Shown: positions 34,258-45,739 of the stretch, in pieces
How the letters are laid out: every line of letters starts with the position of its first letter
Numbering within the stretch: position 1 is the first letter of the stretch
Source of the DNA: Cryptocoryne crispatula var. balansae
Lineage: Eukaryota > Streptophyta > Magnoliopsida > Alismatales > Araceae
Length of the DNA stretch: 64,000 nt
Assembly: GCA_036172225.1 (NCBI GenBank)
Contig: CM069923.1
Coordinates: 39,909,467 to 39,973,466 of the forward strand
Direction: 5' to 3'
Translations under genes and position numbers: made by a program
The notes under the pieces: model-generated
The model's database searches: none
The model's input: the letters and a program-made list of their open reading frames with translations, nothing else
What the model was told of the DNA's origin: nothing

Positions 34258-37200
34258 TGTGTGGACCTCTTTTTTATGCGCGTTTGTTCTTTGGAAAGAA
34301 AGACATCTCCGGACTTATCTAAGAAAATAGATGGTACTTAAAATATTAGGTAGTCCAGTGATAGTTTAAAAATATTAGAACCGAGGTTCGGGTTCTTTGA
34401 AAATTTGATTTTTGATCCTTCTCCGCCGGATGGTGCGAGTATCCGACGTTAATTTATATCGAGCAACGGCTCGAACACCTTTGATTAACCATCGCGGCAA
34501 CATGTTTTTGGAGACATGCACATCCACAAAAAGTAAAGAACTCAAAAGGGCAGTGACCTTTTGGGTCCGATGAGATGCAAACTGATTTGTTCGGGTTTGT
34601 TTTATTTGTTTGTTGGTTGACTTAAAAGTCGGTTTAATGAGTCTGAGTTTGAATCAATTTGTTTGATTGGTTGTTTTTGATGTTTGGTTGTTGTTTGGTT
34701 TTTTTTTGATTTGATTTGGTTTTGATTGGGTTTGACCAAATTGGGTTGTTTTGAACCTGTTTTGGTTTTGATTTTAATGTGCTTAAAGTCTTTTAAGCAG
34801 TTTTGGTATTTGTTGTTTGGTTGGTTTATTGAATTTTCAGATTCTGGATTTTATCATTGATCTGAATTTTCTGTAGTTAGATCTGGATTTTCAGATTTTT
34901 TATCAAACCAGACTTCTCGGATGTGTTTTAAATCAGTTGGAATCTGATTTTGGCAGATTATCTGATTTCATTTTTATTATTTTTACAGATTTGATTTATA
35001 TCTGAAATTTTGGTGGTTGACAGATTTGATTTGAATCTGAATTTTATGTGTTTGTATTTGATCAAAATCTGATGTTGGTTTGATTTGATTCAAAACCGGT
35101 TCTGTTGTTGGGTTAAATCGGGATGAATTTAAGTTGAACTTCAGATTTCTTTTAATTCTGATTTTTTGTTTTGACTTTCAGATTTAATTTTCTGTTTTAG
35201 TTTTCTGTTTGAATTTCTAGATTTGGTTTTCTGCTTTGGTTTTATTATTTTTAGTTTGGCGGTTTGCATCACCTCCGACCCATTGGGCCACTATTGAGTG
35301 CCCGGCTTCATGTACCAATGTAAACATCAAAGTTTCATTTCATTGGAGGTTGGAGTACATTGGAGTACATCGGTGATGATCCTTCCCTCAACTTAGGTTC
35401 TTCACCGGTTTAGAAAATTTTGGCATTACAACGGCATGCCGACAAGTTTCTAACTCGGTGAAGTTTACCCATCCAACAAGGCTAGCCAATGACTTAGCCA
35501 AAATTGGGGGAAGGATCGACGGCTACGGGAACATGCCCACGCCCTCGTCCAAGGTGGAGTTCCCCGCTAGAGGTGAAGCTCCTTAATTTAAATATTGCTT
35601 TCGCATTCTTATTTTTTTGTTTTTTTGTTTTTTTGTTTTTGAGGCCACTCTGGGCCGGTCCATGTTCCATCGGCGTTCAAAGCCGGACTTCAATTTATAG
35701 GGCTCGGGGTGCCCATCTTGGTCTTCTTGGGCCGGATGGGCCTGCTGGACTTGTGTTTGCGCCTCCATTGTCTTGATGGTAGGGTAGGGGCCCACCCGGA
35801 CAAACGATCGGCCCGTCGTACGGATTCCGAAAGGGTCTGGGACATCCACCACTACCCACTATTGCTGAAAAATGGCAGATTCTGCTCCCTGGTTGAGTGA
35901 TGTAGTGTTGCCCACTTCTGGAGCTTCATAGATTGGTCCTCCTCGGAAAGCCACAAGGGGGCTGCTGGAAGGGACCTCGAGTTTGCTTCTTTTATTTGAC
36001 TGAACAGGACCTGTTTTGGGTTTGTCCGGCTAAGCCACAGAGGTGCTGGAGTTTGGCCACACAGGGGACTGTTTGGATGGGCCGAGAATGGGCCAGAGTG
36101 ATGTCTGAAATGGGACCGGTTCTGAGGTCTGGGCATAGGCTGAACAAGGGCAGTCTATTGACCAGTTAAGAGGTGTCCGTTCAGGTGGTTTTAAAGGGGG
36201 CAAAAATGGGTCTGCACAATGGGGCATTTCATGGGCTGGTTAGGGTGCTGGACAAGGGCCAGGTTGGGGTCTGATTGGATGACCGGGCAAGGGCCAGCAG
36301 GTGGGCCGAACAGGGGCTGTTCATGAGCTGTTTAAAGGTAATTCGGTGGGCCAGGCCAATGCCAAAGATGGAACGGGAATGGCCAGTTTAGGGGAGCTGC
36401 GCAAGGGGATGAGCAGGTCCTGTTTGGAGTATTTTTGGGCTGAACATGGGCGGTTTAGATGGTCCGAACAGGGGCTGATAGGGACCATTTTTGGGCCATG
36501 GGTTGCCGATGACGATGAAAGCCGGTTTAGGCTGAGAGGGGTTGAGAAGAGAACTTAGAAGAGGAGGAAGGGGTGCCCTTAAAGGGCTACATAGTTAATA
36601 TGTGTATGCCCCTACCTTTTCTTCTCCTTCTCTTTTTCTTCTTTCCTTCTTCTTTGGCCGTTGGCAGGTATGCACGTGGGCAGGAGGACAGTAGCAGCTC
36701 TCTTCTTCTTCTTCTCTTGGCTGCTGGCAGATGCAGGTGCAGACGTACAACAGCAGGCAGAGGGGCAGCAGCCGGTGCAGCAGCCTATCGGCGTCCTTCA
36801 GCCTCTCCCTTTCTCTTGGGCGCCCTCCTCTTTTTATAGGAGATGGGGGATATGAAGGGGCAGATGGAGTACGTAAGATGGCCTTAGGTGGTGGTCAATA
36901 GGCTTTAATTTCTTGACTTTCTTCTAGGCCATTCAATATCTGACTTGACCTTTGAGTTCTCCCATGGCATTAAGTGTTGAGCCGTCCCTTGGCTTTCCCC
37001 ATGCAATTAATGGGTCAAGGATGAGGTGGCAGGTTGAGCTGGCAGCTGACATGGCTGAATTGGGCCTGTTTTCAATGGCCGCAGCCCACTTCTTATATTT
37101 CTTATGGGCCTGTACGTAGGTGGGCTATAGGAGCTGAGAAATAATTATATTAAATGAAATAAAGGGCTGGACAGCTGGAAATAGTGCCTATGGGTCAAAT

Positions 37201-37308
37201 TGAGGCCTGCTTTGGCCCAATTAAGGACTGGGCTAGCTGGAGCCTGGCCCGATCATGCCATTCCTTCCTTTTTTGCTGTTTTTTTTTTGTAAAAAGTTGA
37301 CGCCAACA
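34258..37308 (-). mobile_element. Solo LTR of the long-LTR family (copy 3, inverted)
   Basis: On the minus strand it starts TGTTGGCGTCAACTTTTTAC (37308 downwards) and ends at 34258 with GAGGTCCACACA, like the end of copy 1. Flanks CCCAG (34253-34257) and CGCAG (37309-37313) match at 4 of 5 bases. The AATCAGATTT zone appears here as 'atttgatttggtttt / aatctgatttt' (34.7-35.25 kb). The GGACCCTTTCGGAATCCGTA block near 35830 is nearly identical to copy 1, suggesting a close relationship. It is the only copy antisense to MED23 and is the shortest (3,051 bp). Confidence 0.88.
36831..36838 (-). promoter_or_regulatory. TATA-like box of the copy-3 LTR
   Basis: TATAAAAA on the minus strand in CTCCTATAAAAAGAGGAGG, the same small hairpin context as in copy 2. 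Confidence 0.5.
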
Positions 37309-37436
37309 CGCAGCAACCCAAAATGAATTAGGTGCCTTTGTCAATTACTTTTTATGCCCATTAGGTTTATTCATTATGCAACTTTGGTTAGTAGTGTTTC
37401 CATGTAAATTCAACTTGATGTATTGTCTTCCTACAG

Positions 37437-37607
37437 GCAGAAGCAACAGTTATTAATCAATGCAAACAATTGCTTTCTCCAACAGCTGAGCCTTCATATG
37501 TCATGACTTACATCAGTCATAGCTTCCCTGAACATCGTCAGTATCTTTGTGCCGGTGCCTGGATGCTTATGAGTGGTCATCCTGAGAGCATTAATAGTAC
37601 AAACCTT
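37437..37607 (+). CDS. MED23: MED23 exon w6 (57 codons)
   Basis: The exon follows tcttcctacag and ends AACCTT before gtatgt. It reads AEATVINQCKQLLSPTAEPS then YVMTYISHSFPEHRQYLCAG and ESINSTNL. A second AG four bases into the exon (GCAG) was rejected as the acceptor because it would shift the frame. A solo LTR ends only 129 bp upstream (37308), close to the acceptor. Confidence 0.95.
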
Positions 37608-37708
37608 GTATGTCTATGTTATTTGTTTCTACTAGTTCTGGACATAAATTCCTTCAATATAAAAGATATTTCTTTTCTGAGACACATTGTCATGTGTATT
37701 TGAATTAG

Positions 37709-37822
37709 GGGCGTGTTCTTAGGGAATTTTCTCCTGAAGAAGTAACTTCTAACATATACACAATGGTCGATGTCCTTCTCCACCATATCCAGGTTGAACT
37801 GCAGCATGGACTTTCTATGCAG
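37709..37822 (+). CDS. MED23: MED23 exon w7 (38 codons)
   Basis: The acceptor is tttgaattag (a TAG-type acceptor) and the donor is ATGCAG before gtattc. It reads GRVLREFSPEEVTSNIYTMV then DVLLHHIQVELQHGLSMQ, equal to ARVLREVSPEEVTANIYTLVDVLLHH in Arabidopsis. The flanking introns are only 101 and 116 bp, unlike the rest of the gene. Confidence 0.95.
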
Positions 37823-37938
37823 GTATTCTTCATGCCTTCAATAATATGTAGCAAATCTAGATAGAATTATGAAATTTGCTTCTTGTTTTCTTGTAACTTG
37901 TCTGCTTTAAAGCTAATGTAGTCACCTGACCCACCCAG

Positions 37939-38064
37939 GATCTTCTATCAAAAGCTAGTGCTAACATCACTTCCTTAATCTGGACACATGAGTTGCTTCC
38001 CGTGGATATTCTTCTTTTGGCATTAATTGACCGGGATGATGATACCTGTGCATTGCGCATAGTG
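37939..38064 (+). CDS. MED23: MED23 exon w8 (42 codons)
   Basis: The acceptor is gacccacccag and the donor is ATAGTG before gtaaac. It reads DLLSKASANITSLIWTHELL then PVDILLLALIDRDDDTCALR and IV. The WTHE.LP.DILLLALIDRDDD block is highly conserved. Both ends are phase 0. The donor sequence gtaaacat recurs as the first bases of the next exon; the homology supports the split given here. Confidence 0.94.
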
Positions 38065-38577
38065 GTAAACATGTAAACTCTTTCTATGTTTTCCAATTAC
38101 AATTTTTTTTGTCAATCTTTATATGTCATGATAGCACTACCATTTTTCCACAACCGAGGGAGACCCATAAATTACAAATATGGCGAAGAAGATGCAGCAT
38201 ATGCACATAGCAAGGCCACTTAGTGTCGTTGCCCTCCGGCAGCTGCCTTTACCTTTTTCAGGTGTCTTCATTAGCCGGATCTCATGAGAATATTGCAAGC
38301 TTTTGCTTCGTCAATCATCTTGAGTCGATACTGTGTTCAAATTTATTCTATGATGAACATCCAATTCTATCTCTTAGGCGACGTTTTAAGGCTTACCTTA
38401 TTGCCTAAGATGAAATGGCTCCTTTCACTGCTTTGTTGCCTTGACATCTATGATCCTTTGTTACAAATAATGTATTCCGAATGAAGCCATGAAACTTGGA
38501 CAGGAATATTTTGTAATTTCAAATTTAATTTTATGTTTGCAATCATTTTTATTGGATAAGCACAAAATTCTCCACAG
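38065..38577. other. Intron between exons w8 and w9, nothing recognised
   Basis: 513-bp intron. Short open frames here have no similarity to MED23. Confidence 0.6.
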
Positions 38578-38729
38578 GTAAACATACTTCTTGAGAGACA
38601 AGAACTGCAACAAAGGGTTAAAATGTTTTGTGCAAATCGTATCTCTCCTGATTATTGGCTGAACTCTGGAATGTATAAACGAGTTGATTTACAGAAAGCC
38701 CTTGGGAACCATCTCTCTTGGAAAGATCG
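38578..38729 (+). CDS. MED23: MED23 exon w9 (50 codons plus 2 nt)
   Basis: The acceptor is ttctccacag and the donor is AAAGATCG before gtgagt. It reads VNILLERQELQQRVKMFCAN then ISPDYWLNSGMYKRVDLQKA, ending LGNHLSWKD plus two bases of an Arg codon. The N-terminal half is the least conserved part of the window's MED23; the ALGNHLSWKDR end is invariant. Confidence 0.94.
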
Positions 38730-41674
38730 GTGAGTCCTCTACCATTATGCTGGAACTATGGAATTAGATAAGGTCATCTAGTAGGTGTTTTATCTTTTTT
38801 TATAATCATTCATGTGAAAGGCATTTCTATTTTGCAGCAAATGCTTTTGATTTATCAGTTTCTTATTTAGTCATATGTAGTAAATAATTTGTGAATTTTA
38901 GCAATCTGGATTCTAGGCCTTTCAAAATCTAATGACATGCATTTCTTAAAGGATTGTTTTGAAGATTCATGTCTGTCTTTGTCGAACATAATGAAAGATG
39001 GTTCTTAAGGTTTACTTGGAAGACTTGGATTTATAGTCGGTATGATTAAGCAGCAGGAAAGCTATATACATGTCCTATGATGGTCCTTTTGTGGTGTGTC
39101 TTCTAATCTTGTAGGATCATTGAAGAGAACATTTGGATATTAGAGGATTTATGATAGCAGCCTGGCTTGACTGTGAAGCTTCCTTTTAAATTTTTTTTTT
39201 TCACTTTCATCCGCCATCTTTCTTTCTCTTCATCTCATTATTCTCGATTCATAACATTGAAGAAATAAGGTGAAAACAAGCTGATTTTTCTTGAAGTTGG
39301 TGAAGGAATGCTTATACTAGCGATGATGCACAATAAGCATGGTTGTAATGTCTCTTCTCTTTTTAGTGATCTAGGTACCATCCAATTTCTGGAAACACTT
39401 ATACGAAATTTTTGTTTATTCAGATCAATCTTCTTTCTTCTTAATCTGGAAATTTTCTATCTTTGGGACCTAGCGAAGAGGGTATAGGATAAGAGAAATA
39501 TCACAAATAAGCAACTACGATGAACGTAGGAATGTCATCTAGTATCTCAACTTTGTCAAGGGAGTACGGGCAAGATGAAATCTTGAGAAATTCTTGGGTG
39601 ATTGGACTTTGGAGATGTTAATCCAAGTGCATTTAATTGTGAAATAAAATGATATTTTTTTTAAAAAGGGGATGAGACGTGAGAATGATGATTGGGGTAG
39701 ATTGACAGGAGGAACCAAGACTAAGATACAAGGCACTGTTCATTATCAACAAGGGGCACCATTGAAGGATCCCATTTTGGATCTAAGCTTTATCCTGAGT
39801 TATATGAAGAAAATAAATCTTAGATCTTTTTGAAACGTTAAGAGATTGTTGTGACAGCTAAAATCACTTGCATATATAATCATATCAAAATATTAATTTA
39901 CAAAAAATGGTAAAAAATGAGACAACAATACCCAGATAAGATTTTGGATTAATGCAATAATGGAATGTAGATATGCAAAACATACTTAACAATGTCGTTT
40001 AGTTGAAACAGCAGTAAAATAGAATACAAGAATCAACCTTATAAGAATATGGAGTGGGGAAGTTTGATGGTAGCAACATGTGATAAAAATAAAGATTTAG
40101 AAATGTTTATATAGATATTGCCGTATTAATTATTTATGTAGCTAGGCACCAAGCAAAGAATGTAAACTCGGATGTCATCTATGTCTCCTGATGGCTGATG
40201 AGATGAGATCTCACAATATTCTTTGTAAGATTCGGCTTTAGGAAGATGCCTTGGAGTGGTGGAGACAGTCGTCAGTGGGCAGTGCCAAAGGGCAGCAGTG
40301 CAAAGTAGCCTCGCTCTGCACAGTCACTGCCTCTTCCCCACATAATTGAATGGAGAAGATGGGTCGCCCATCTGGATTGTCATCAGACTTGGACGGCTGT
40401 CCATAATATATGGATACAACTTTAGTTGTGGATCTATCATATAACTTGCAGATCTTTTTTTTCCAAATCCTTCCTGGATCTGCAAACCTGAACAGGGGAG
40501 ACCTTCTAATCTCTCGATAGGGGAAGATGGTGTCAACTGGTGCTGGTGGCACTGCTTCAATGGTCCTCAAGATTCTCAGATCTCGTCAGCCTGCTGATAT
40601 CGATATTCTCATGAAACCTCACTGAGATTGCAAACTACGGTGCTGAGGCACCCTCTACAGGGAAGAAGTTAGGGTGCATTCTGCAGGAGCCAAAAGGTAC
40701 CTGCCTATGTCTAGGATTTTCAGGTCGGGGTAAGACCAGACTTGGGATCAACTGGATCCATTCCCGATCCATGTCAGATTCGAATTGACAGGCTTGGCCA
40801 AACCAGGATCAAACCTTATTGGATTTAAAAGAATAAAAAATAAAAATGCAAAAAATAAGAAATAATAGAAAACTGTCATTTAAACATCTAAAGTGGCAAT
40901 TAAATTTTAAGTAGACAATTTAAACATGAACCATGGCGTTAAAATTGCAGTACCTTAGAAATGCAACACGAGTCACCAAAATGACGGATATGAATTGCTG
41001 ACTTTAAATCCCGATTTAGTCATTTATTAATACAAATGCACAAATTTTAATTTGGTCACTTTAAAAAATGCACAAAATTTAAGCAATAATGATCATATTA
41101 AAACATTATTAAATGGCAATATTTAAATGGCTTAAAAAACTCAAAGTTTTCTTTTAACACACTCTTTTTTTTCACTCATTTTACCAAACTTATTTTTCTT
41201 CCAAACATGTATATCAACGAACATACTTATACATTTTCACATATATGTATGCATAGGTGTGTGTGTGTGCACGCATGTGTGCATGTATAAACTTAAAGCA
41301 TTGAATGTTTCTATACTCTCCCTAGCTCATTTCGCTCCCCCCTTGCTCTTAGTTACACACACATAACCTAACCTAAGCACTGATTAGGATAATGTTGCAA
41401 ACCCATAATGTGTTTGATTGCTTGTTCTCTTTGTTTTTTTTCTATGGCAGCTTTCCTCCTTTGGTTCTATATGCTTGTGTTGTTGTATATTTATCCAACA
41501 CTTCATGCAAAATACTTAATTTTCCAGTAATTGTGGTCTGAATGCCATCTGCTACTATTTTAGGTTTTTAAGATTCACAGTCATGATATTACATTTTTGT
41601 GTAAGCCTAATTATAATTGTATAAATTTTTATATATTTTTGTAAATTTAATTTTATTACATTTTATATTTTCAG
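38730..41674. other. Intron between exons w9 and w10, no classified element
   Basis: 2.9 kb. About 40190-40800 is less AT-rich and contains a 110-codon frame on the minus strand (40238-40570) without recognisable domains; it could be part of an unclassified repeat. 41255-41290 has a short GT/CA-type run. No target duplications found. Confidence 0.4.
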
Positions 41675-41915
41675 GTATCCTACATTCTTTGATGACATCG
41701 CAGCACGTCTGCTTCCAGTGATTCCTTTAGTAGTTTATAGACTTATAGAAAATGATGCTTTTGACGCTGCTGACAGAGTCCTTGCAGTGTACTCAGCATT
41801 TCTTGCCCATCACCCACTCAGGTTCACATTTGTTCGGGATATTCTTGCATATTTCTATGGCCATCTACCAAGCAAGCTCATTGTCCGTATATTGAATGTC
41901 CTTGACATCTCCAAG
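41675..41915 (+). CDS. MED23: MED23 exon w10 (80 codons)
   Basis: The acceptor is atattttcag and the donor is ATCTCCAAG before gtatct. After completing Arg it reads YPTFFDDIAARLLPVIPLVV then YRLIENDAFDAADRVLAVYS and HPLRFTFVRDILAYFYGHLP, ending LNVLDISK. The HPLRFTFVRDILAYFYGHLP stretch is among the most conserved in MED23. Both junction phases fit. Confidence 0.96.
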
Positions 41916-42085
41916 GTATCTTGTTTCTTGATGAAAGTGCATTATTTTCATAATATTGAGACTTTTATGGATGCATTACATCCAGTATCACAAGTTCAAG
42001 AATGATAGTTCTCTCTTGTTTTTAATTTATGCCCATGTTTCATCAAAATTTTCTCCCATCTTGTTTTAATTCAAGCACATTTCAG

Positions 42086-42854
42086 ATTCCTTTTTCAGAT
42101 TCTTTTCCTCAGCACATTGGCTCGTCAAGTTCTGTACTTTGTCCGCCACAGGAGTACTTCTCTAACCTTTTGTTGGGTCTTGTTAACAATGTAATACCAC
42201 CTCTTAGCGGTAAACCTAAGACAGGTGTTGCCATTGAAAATACAAGCATGCGTCCGGCACCAAATAAGGCTCAAGCATCCTCTCAATCTGGATCAACAAC
42301 AATGTTGGATGTTCACAGAGCCTTTTATCAGAATCAGGATCCTGGCACTTTCACTCAGCTTTTCTTGGAAACAGCTGTGATCGAGGTCCTTTCACTTCCT
42401 GCAACAGCCTCGCAAGTTGTTTCTTCTCTTGTCCAAATAGTAGTGCATATTCAGCCCACATTGATCCAGTCTAATGATGGATTGCAAGGACTATCTAGCA
42501 GCACTGGCCAAAGTTCTGTTTTGCCTACGTCTCCATCTGGTGGAAGCATGGACTCTTTGAGCACAAGTCGGTCAAATCCTTCATCATCAGGAATAAATGC
42601 TTCAAACTTTATTTCAAAAAGTGGATATTCTTGCCAACAGTTATCTTGTTTGTTCATCCAAGCATGTGGTTTGCTACTATCCCAGCTTCCACTAGAATTT
42701 CACATCCAACTTTACACTGAAGCATCACGGATAATCAAAGATTGTTGGTGGCTGACTGATGGAAAACGATCACAGAGGGAGTTGGAATCTGCTGTTGGCT
42801 ATGCCTTGCTGGATCCAACGTGGGCTTCTCAAGACAGCACCTCTACCGCTATAG
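42086..42854 (+). CDS. MED23: MED23 exon w11, largest (256 codons plus 1 nt)
   Basis: The acceptor is cacatttcag and the donor is GCTATAG before gtgttg, inside a split Gly codon. It starts IPFSDSFPQHIG, contains YFSNLLLGLVNNVIPPLS, a poorly conserved Ser/Thr/Ala-rich linker, then QDPGTFTQLFLETAVIEVLS and IQPTLIQSNDG. A Ser-rich block follows (SVLPTSPSGGSMDSLSTSRS), then YSCQQLSCLFIQACGLLLSQ, and it ends YALLDPTWASQDSTSTAIG. The order equals that of Arabidopsis MED23. The two Ser-rich stretches are probably disordered linkers between helical parts. Confidence 0.97.
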
Positions 42855-43154
42855 GTGTTGTTCAGCATACCCCTATATGAATTTCATCATTGTATTTGCA
42901 ACATAAGCTTTTCATTCTTTTTAAAGTTCTGCAAATGCGGTTGTTTTATATTCTATGATTGCTGTGGCAAAATTTGCTGGGAATTTTATCATGTTATCAC
43001 ATTTTCCTGCTTAGTAGATTTTGCCTCAGTAGCTACGTGTCCATTACCCTATGCACTTGCAGAAATATCTTTACTTTACATTAAAAATGTAACAATTCCA
43101 TGTAAAAAAATATTTCTCTCCACTTATACTATTTATATATTTCTAAAAATTTAT

Positions 43155-43601
43155 AGGGTTTTACATATCGATCCCTAGAGTTTTTTGATATTTCAAATAT
43201 TTTTTTGTAATTTTGATAAACTTCTTAAACTCTCTGAATTATTGATTTGTTTTCATCATGGTATGTATGGTTTAACTCCGCTAACTTTTATCATTTTTTT
43301 AATGTTCAACCAGTAAATTTACTAAAATATATTTTTTTCTTCTTAGAGAGAGAGTGATGTGTGTATGAGAGAGAGAGGGGGGGTGTTCTAGGAGAGAGAG
43401 AGTGTTTTAGAAGAGGGGCAAGTTAGTAAAAAATATTTTGGGTTAGGTTAAGTCAGGTTGAGTTAAGTTCAATGCTAAAAGTTAACAGAAAACTTATTTT
43501 CGATTGGAGTAAAATTTCATGGAGTTTAAAAAGTTTATCAAAATTATAGGGGCACATTTGGAATATCAAATAATTCTAAGGATCTTTATGTAAAACCTCT
43601 A
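43155..43601. mobile_element. Fold-back MITE with long (~80 bp) inverted repeats
   Basis: The left arm is TAGGGTTTTACATATCGATC then CCTAGAG...TTTGATATTTCAAAT and TAATTTTGATAAACTTCTTA. It is the inverted, imperfect copy of the right arm TTTAAAAAGTTTATCAAAAT...GGAATATCAAATAATTCT...GATCTTTATGTAAAACCTCT (43517-43600). A GA-rich stretch lies between them (43343-43420). The long arms fit Mutator-type or fold-back elements. The target duplication is unclear. Confidence 0.65.
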
Positions 43602-43751
43602 TTTTTAATTCATTAATTGTGTATAATGTTTATCTTCTTTGGTTTAAATCCTTTGCTTGCTAAACACGTGCTGGTCAATACCTAAATGAACGTATGTACA
43701 CGCAACTGCTCTCTTGAATAGTTGAATGCCTCATTACCTTGACAGTTATGT

Positions 43752-45435
43752 TGATACGGGACAAGGAGGGTGACACCATCTAACTGTGCCAAACTGGGTC
43801 CACAAGACCGGCTAGGGTCGATAAAAACGGACGACTACAAGCGGGCCTATTGAGTTGAAAACCACCAACGGAAGTTGAAACTTACTGAACCAAACCTGAA
43901 ATGGGCTGAACCGGTCAAATGGACATTGAACCGGCTCCAAATCACACTGAACCGTGTTGAACCGGGCTGGAAATCACTGAACTATGCTGAAATCCATTGA
44001 ACCGGGCCCCAAAGTCGCTGAACCGGACCCATAAGTGCTGAACTGGCCCCTAACAACTATGAACCAGGTTTAAAGTTCCTGAACTGGGGTCAAACCAGCT
44101 TGAAGCGGTCCTGAAATGGCTCGAACCAGCCTGAACTGGCGTGAACCAGACTAAACCGGCCTAAACCAGGTCTAGGATGGTCTGAACCAGCTGGTTGGCC
44201 AACTGGACCGGCAGTCGGCCCAAGCGGGCAAACGGGGGGGGGGGGGTCGTGGCGAGCTGGCGAGGAGGCAGACCCCTAGGGGGGGGTTGTGGTGGCATGT
44301 GGTGCGCATGAGGGAGATCCCGAACGGGTGTGTTGTGGCTGAGCAGGGGCGGCACTGCACAAATAGACCAGGGGGGTGTCATGGCGCCCTGCTCGTGGCG
44401 GCTTCTCGGTGCCCCGGATGGGTGAAAGGGATGGAACACGCGGCTCCCACCCAGTGCGTCTTCTTCGTCCCGACGGATTCGGTCACCACAGGAGGTGGAA
44501 TAGGGTGACGGCGGAAGGGGTGTTACGGAGAGGTTGTGGTGGGCCAAAAGGGGCAAGGGGGAGAGGGAGACAGTGTGGGATGCTATCGGGATGGGGAAAG
44601 GGGGTGTTTAGGGTAGGGGGTGGTGCAGTCACGGGAGGGCATTGGAGGGGGGTGTTCGTGGGGCATCCAACATGGGGTGTGTGTTTTGTAGGGATGTGAG
44701 GAGGATGTTGGGTGGGATGAAGGGTCCAGACGGACTTGAGGGAGGGTCGACGGCAGGAGGTGGTACTTGTCGGAGGTGAGGGGAAAACCGAACGAGAAGG
44801 GGGAAGGGACGTCAGACTTAGCTTTGAAGGTGGGGAAGGAGCAGTGGCGGACCTACGTTGAGCATAGTGGGGTCAAGTGACCCCACTAAAATTTGAGAAA
44901 TATATTACTAAGTTTAGATGATTTTATCAAAAATAAAATGAATTATAAAGTATTTATAAAGAATAACCCCACTAAAAATTTAAGATGACCCCACTAACCT
45001 AAAATCCTAGATCCGCCACTGGGAAGGAGCACTGGAAGGTGGAGGTGGGGGAAGATCGGGAACACCCAGAGGTGAGAAGCCGATGTCGACGAGAGAGGAG
45101 AGCAAACTGCAAGGGAGGGAGGGAGAAGGGAACGTTAGTGGGAGGGGAAACCCTTTTCTTTCTTCTTCAACCATCTATCTATCTTCTATTGACACTGGGG
45201 CTCTATATATAAAGTTTGACATTACAAAATGGACCTCTAAAAGATTTAATTACTTATATGTCTTTTAAAGAAGTAAAATGAAAAGGATTCAAAGGACTAT
45301 GAATATCAAAAGAAAAATATATAAAAAATAAAATGAAAATTTCTTAATACAATAAATAAATGTGCGGTCTGCTCCAAACTTGGATGATGTTGTCTCTGAA
45401 CAATCGGCCAATATGGTCTGTACCAGTCCCCATCA
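43752..45435 (-). repeat. 3' LTR of the antisense retroelement
   Basis: Begins TGATACGGGACAAGGAGGGT and ends GTCCCCATCA in + coordinates. Aligns throughout with the right LTR: 'gggtccacaagaccggct', 'gaaccgg' repeats, a G-rich block, 'ggtgaaatagggtgacg', 'atctatcttctattgacactgggg'. It carries the 180-bp MITE at 44842-45021, which the other LTR lacks. Confidence 0.85.
44842..45021. mobile_element. 180-bp hAT-type MITE with CAGTGGCGGA ends
   Basis: Ends CAGTGGCGGACCTA and TAGATCCGCCACTG, flanked by the perfect 8-bp duplication GGAAGGAG (44834-44841 and 45022-45029). The paralogous LTR near 52300-52312 reads GGTGGGGAAGGAGCACCGG, an empty site with a single GGAAGGAG. So the insertion is proven by comparison within the window and is younger than the retroelement. 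Confidence 0.95.
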
Positions 45436-45739
45436 TTCTTCTTCGGTTGCGAAAAACTTGTCCTCGAGTTTTGTAGTGTCGTAAGATCAATTCGGTCACT
45501 ACTAAAACGGAAGATGGTGGTAGTGCGACCCGGGTGATAATGAAGTATGATCAGAAAGCTCCAAAGTGACCGTAGAAGGTGACTCAAATAGTGTCGTAGG
45601 TGTTATCAAGCTCCAGGTTCGGGTACTTTGTCAGGGCAACTATATGTGGGTCATCTAGAGCAAGTGTCTCTAGTACAGCCTCGGTGGTTAGCTCTCTCAG
45701 TTAATCTATAACCTGTGCAGTCAACTCAGACATGATAGC

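Noticed and set aside
38223..38484. Possible extra MED23 exon between w8 and w9
   Set aside because: The frame does not match MED23, and w8 joins w9 directly in phase 0 with good splice sites.
40238..40570. 110-codon minus-strand frame in intron w9-w10
   Set aside because: No recognisable domain and no support from a second copy; described only as part of the intron.
42855..43178. Continuation of exon w11 (107-codon frame)
   Set aside because: The protein match stops exactly at the donor at 42855 and resumes at 54450 with a shared Gly codon; the frame is intronic.
44161..44699. Frames in the G-rich block of the left LTR
   Set aside because: The sequence is LTR with homopolymer G runs; the homologous part of the right LTR (51.5-52.4 kb) gives different, equally meaningless frames.
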